This document shows positions 63,131 through 64,000 of a stretch of DNA of 64,000 nt, one piece after another. The stretch comes from Antedon mediterranea (lineage: Eukaryota; Echinodermata; Crinoidea; Comatulida; Antedonidae): positions 933,001-997,000 of the forward strand of contig NC_092677.1 of NCBI RefSeq assembly GCF_964355755.1. The letters run 5' to 3'. Both the position numbers and the translations under genes were made by a program. Every line of letters begins with the position of its first letter. Position 1 is the first letter of the stretch. The notes under the pieces were generated by a model, which did not search any database, was not told where the DNA came from, and saw only the letters and a program-made list of their open reading frames with translations.

Positions 63131-63739
63131 CAATTGTCTATTCCCTCAGGCGTCGTAAAGGCAAGTACTGTATACTGATAACAGAAATTCGATCCATTTT
63201 TTTTTTCAATCTGTGCTGCAGAGGTTGGATATAAATTTTTTTTAAACGGATAAAGAGCTAGCGTTTTAACTCGCCGAATATTATGTATAAATCTTTATTA
63301 TTGCAGTTAAACCACCCACATCATCACCCTTCCCTCACTGGCATGAGTAGCGTTGTAAAACCAGTAGAGGATAGGCCTACGGTACATCACATGCCCTAAA
63401 CGCAGAACAACTTTGGTGGGTAGGGTAGGAACCAACTTAAGTATGAAACAATTGAAAACCATTAGGCCTACTAATTAAGTCGAGTTAGATAATTTAATAT
63501 TTATTGACGATTAAATCGAATTTATGATTTTCCCCGAATAGAGGTGGTTTTCACAAATTGTTTTACATTATATAAACATATACACGTCGTAGTGACGTAT
63601 CGTTACATGTACTATACTATTTCAATCGACTAGGACGGTGATAGTTTCAACAAAGTATTACATCGCAATGTTTTACTGTGTTTAGTGGTATATTATTTGT
63701 AAAACATGAAAACAATTAATATTTCGTTACTACATGGAT
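63131..63739. repeat. Inverted-repeat right arm, degenerate and outer segments
   Basis: 63410-63560 is a diverged copy of the GAACCAACTT...GGTGTTTTTCG part. 63570-63730 is the reverse complement of about 53535-53820 (CAGTAACGAAAT, TCGTATCGTGACATGG-like). 63131-63400 shows nothing recognisable. Confidence 0.65.
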
Positions 63740-64000
63740 AAACTAATTAAATTGAGTTCGATAATTAGTTATTTACGATTAAAACGAATTTAGGTTCAAC
63801 GATTTGCCCCAAATAGGGGTGTTTTTCGATCGCGGTATACACTGTCTAATGGATGTTCGTCTTGAAAAATACCCGCAGACAATAATACGAGGATGCTTCG
63901 CATTTTCCTATCTCCTCCTACGATAACTGTTTTTAATGGCTGAAAACCGGTTGAACAGCTCGAGTACAGCATCATAATGTTGAAGACAGGCCGATTTTTA
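63740..64000 (-). repeat. Further direct copy of the right-arm repeat, cut by the window end
   Basis: Matches 62790-63050 almost base for base (TTGCCCCAAATAGGGGTG, AATGGATGTYCGTCTTGAAA). It probably continues past 64000. Confidence 0.88.

Overview
This is an AT-rich window of animal nuclear DNA. It has intron-containing coding sequence with GT/AG boundaries, tRNA-derived elements, and a dense, nested load of eukaryotic transposons. The many TAGGCCTA-type words and the mix of element families suggest a marine invertebrate, possibly an echinoderm. That assignment is an impression from the sequence, not proof. There is no sign of bacterial gene organisation.

Layout. (1) 1-8.6 kb: a nearly complete Helentron-type rolling-circle transposon gene (OTU protease, Rep, Pif1-like helicase and apurinic endonuclease in one 2419-aa frame), followed by three ~385-bp tandem repeats. 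(2) 9-15 kb: degenerate repeats rich in TGACGTCA, a ~1.57-kb tandem duplication carrying tRNA-like sequences, and clusters of perfect hairpins whose stems differ but still pair. (3) 15-15.7 kb: an endonuclease fragment of a non-LTR retrotransposon. (4) 15.76-19.58 kb: a foldback element bounded by TTAA, with CACAAATGTG minisatellite arrays in both arms. (5) 20.1-27.2 kb: a second, larger foldback element with a 1.65-kb minisatellite at its centre and a 2.1-kb DNA transposon inserted in one arm. The other arm preserves the empty site.

(6) 27.9-43.1 kb: a Russian-doll locus. A decayed non-LTR retrotransposon (29.75 kb onward) was hit by a 0.7-kb repeat and then by a Ty3/gypsy LTR retrotransposon (32251-42918, minus strand, TSD TCTCT). 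The gypsy element was then hit by a 6.0-kb Academ-like DNA transposon (35781-41822, TSD TAT on its minus strand). Its 5' LTR was also hit by a 181-bp Harbinger-like MITE (TSD TTA). (7) 43.1-49.1 kb: a third CACAAATGTG element split by a long-TIR element that itself contains an inverted pair of hammerhead ribozyme motifs, a tandem tRNA-like unit, a 166-bp MITE, a 1.07-kb foldback element and a tRNA-derived SINE.

(8) 51.6-58.3 kb: the one host gene I can support. It encodes a single-pass immunoglobulin-superfamily receptor on the plus strand: four Ig-domain exons, a transmembrane exon and a short cytoplasmic tail whose paired tyrosines resemble an ITAM, with a YVNV motif. Its signal-peptide exon is not identified and may lie upstream. 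(9) 53.5-64 kb: inverted repeats enclose exons 3-7 of that gene, and a further foldback element (59.83-62.40 kb) follows it.

The observations most worth following are: hairpins with a constant 11-nt loop and covarying stems ending in CTAG; the inverted hammerhead pair; the Ig receptor with its ITAM-like tail and a cysteine-less Ig domain; the repeat family that spreads perfect DR1 nuclear-receptor half-site pairs; and the datable series of nested insertions with precise target-site duplications.
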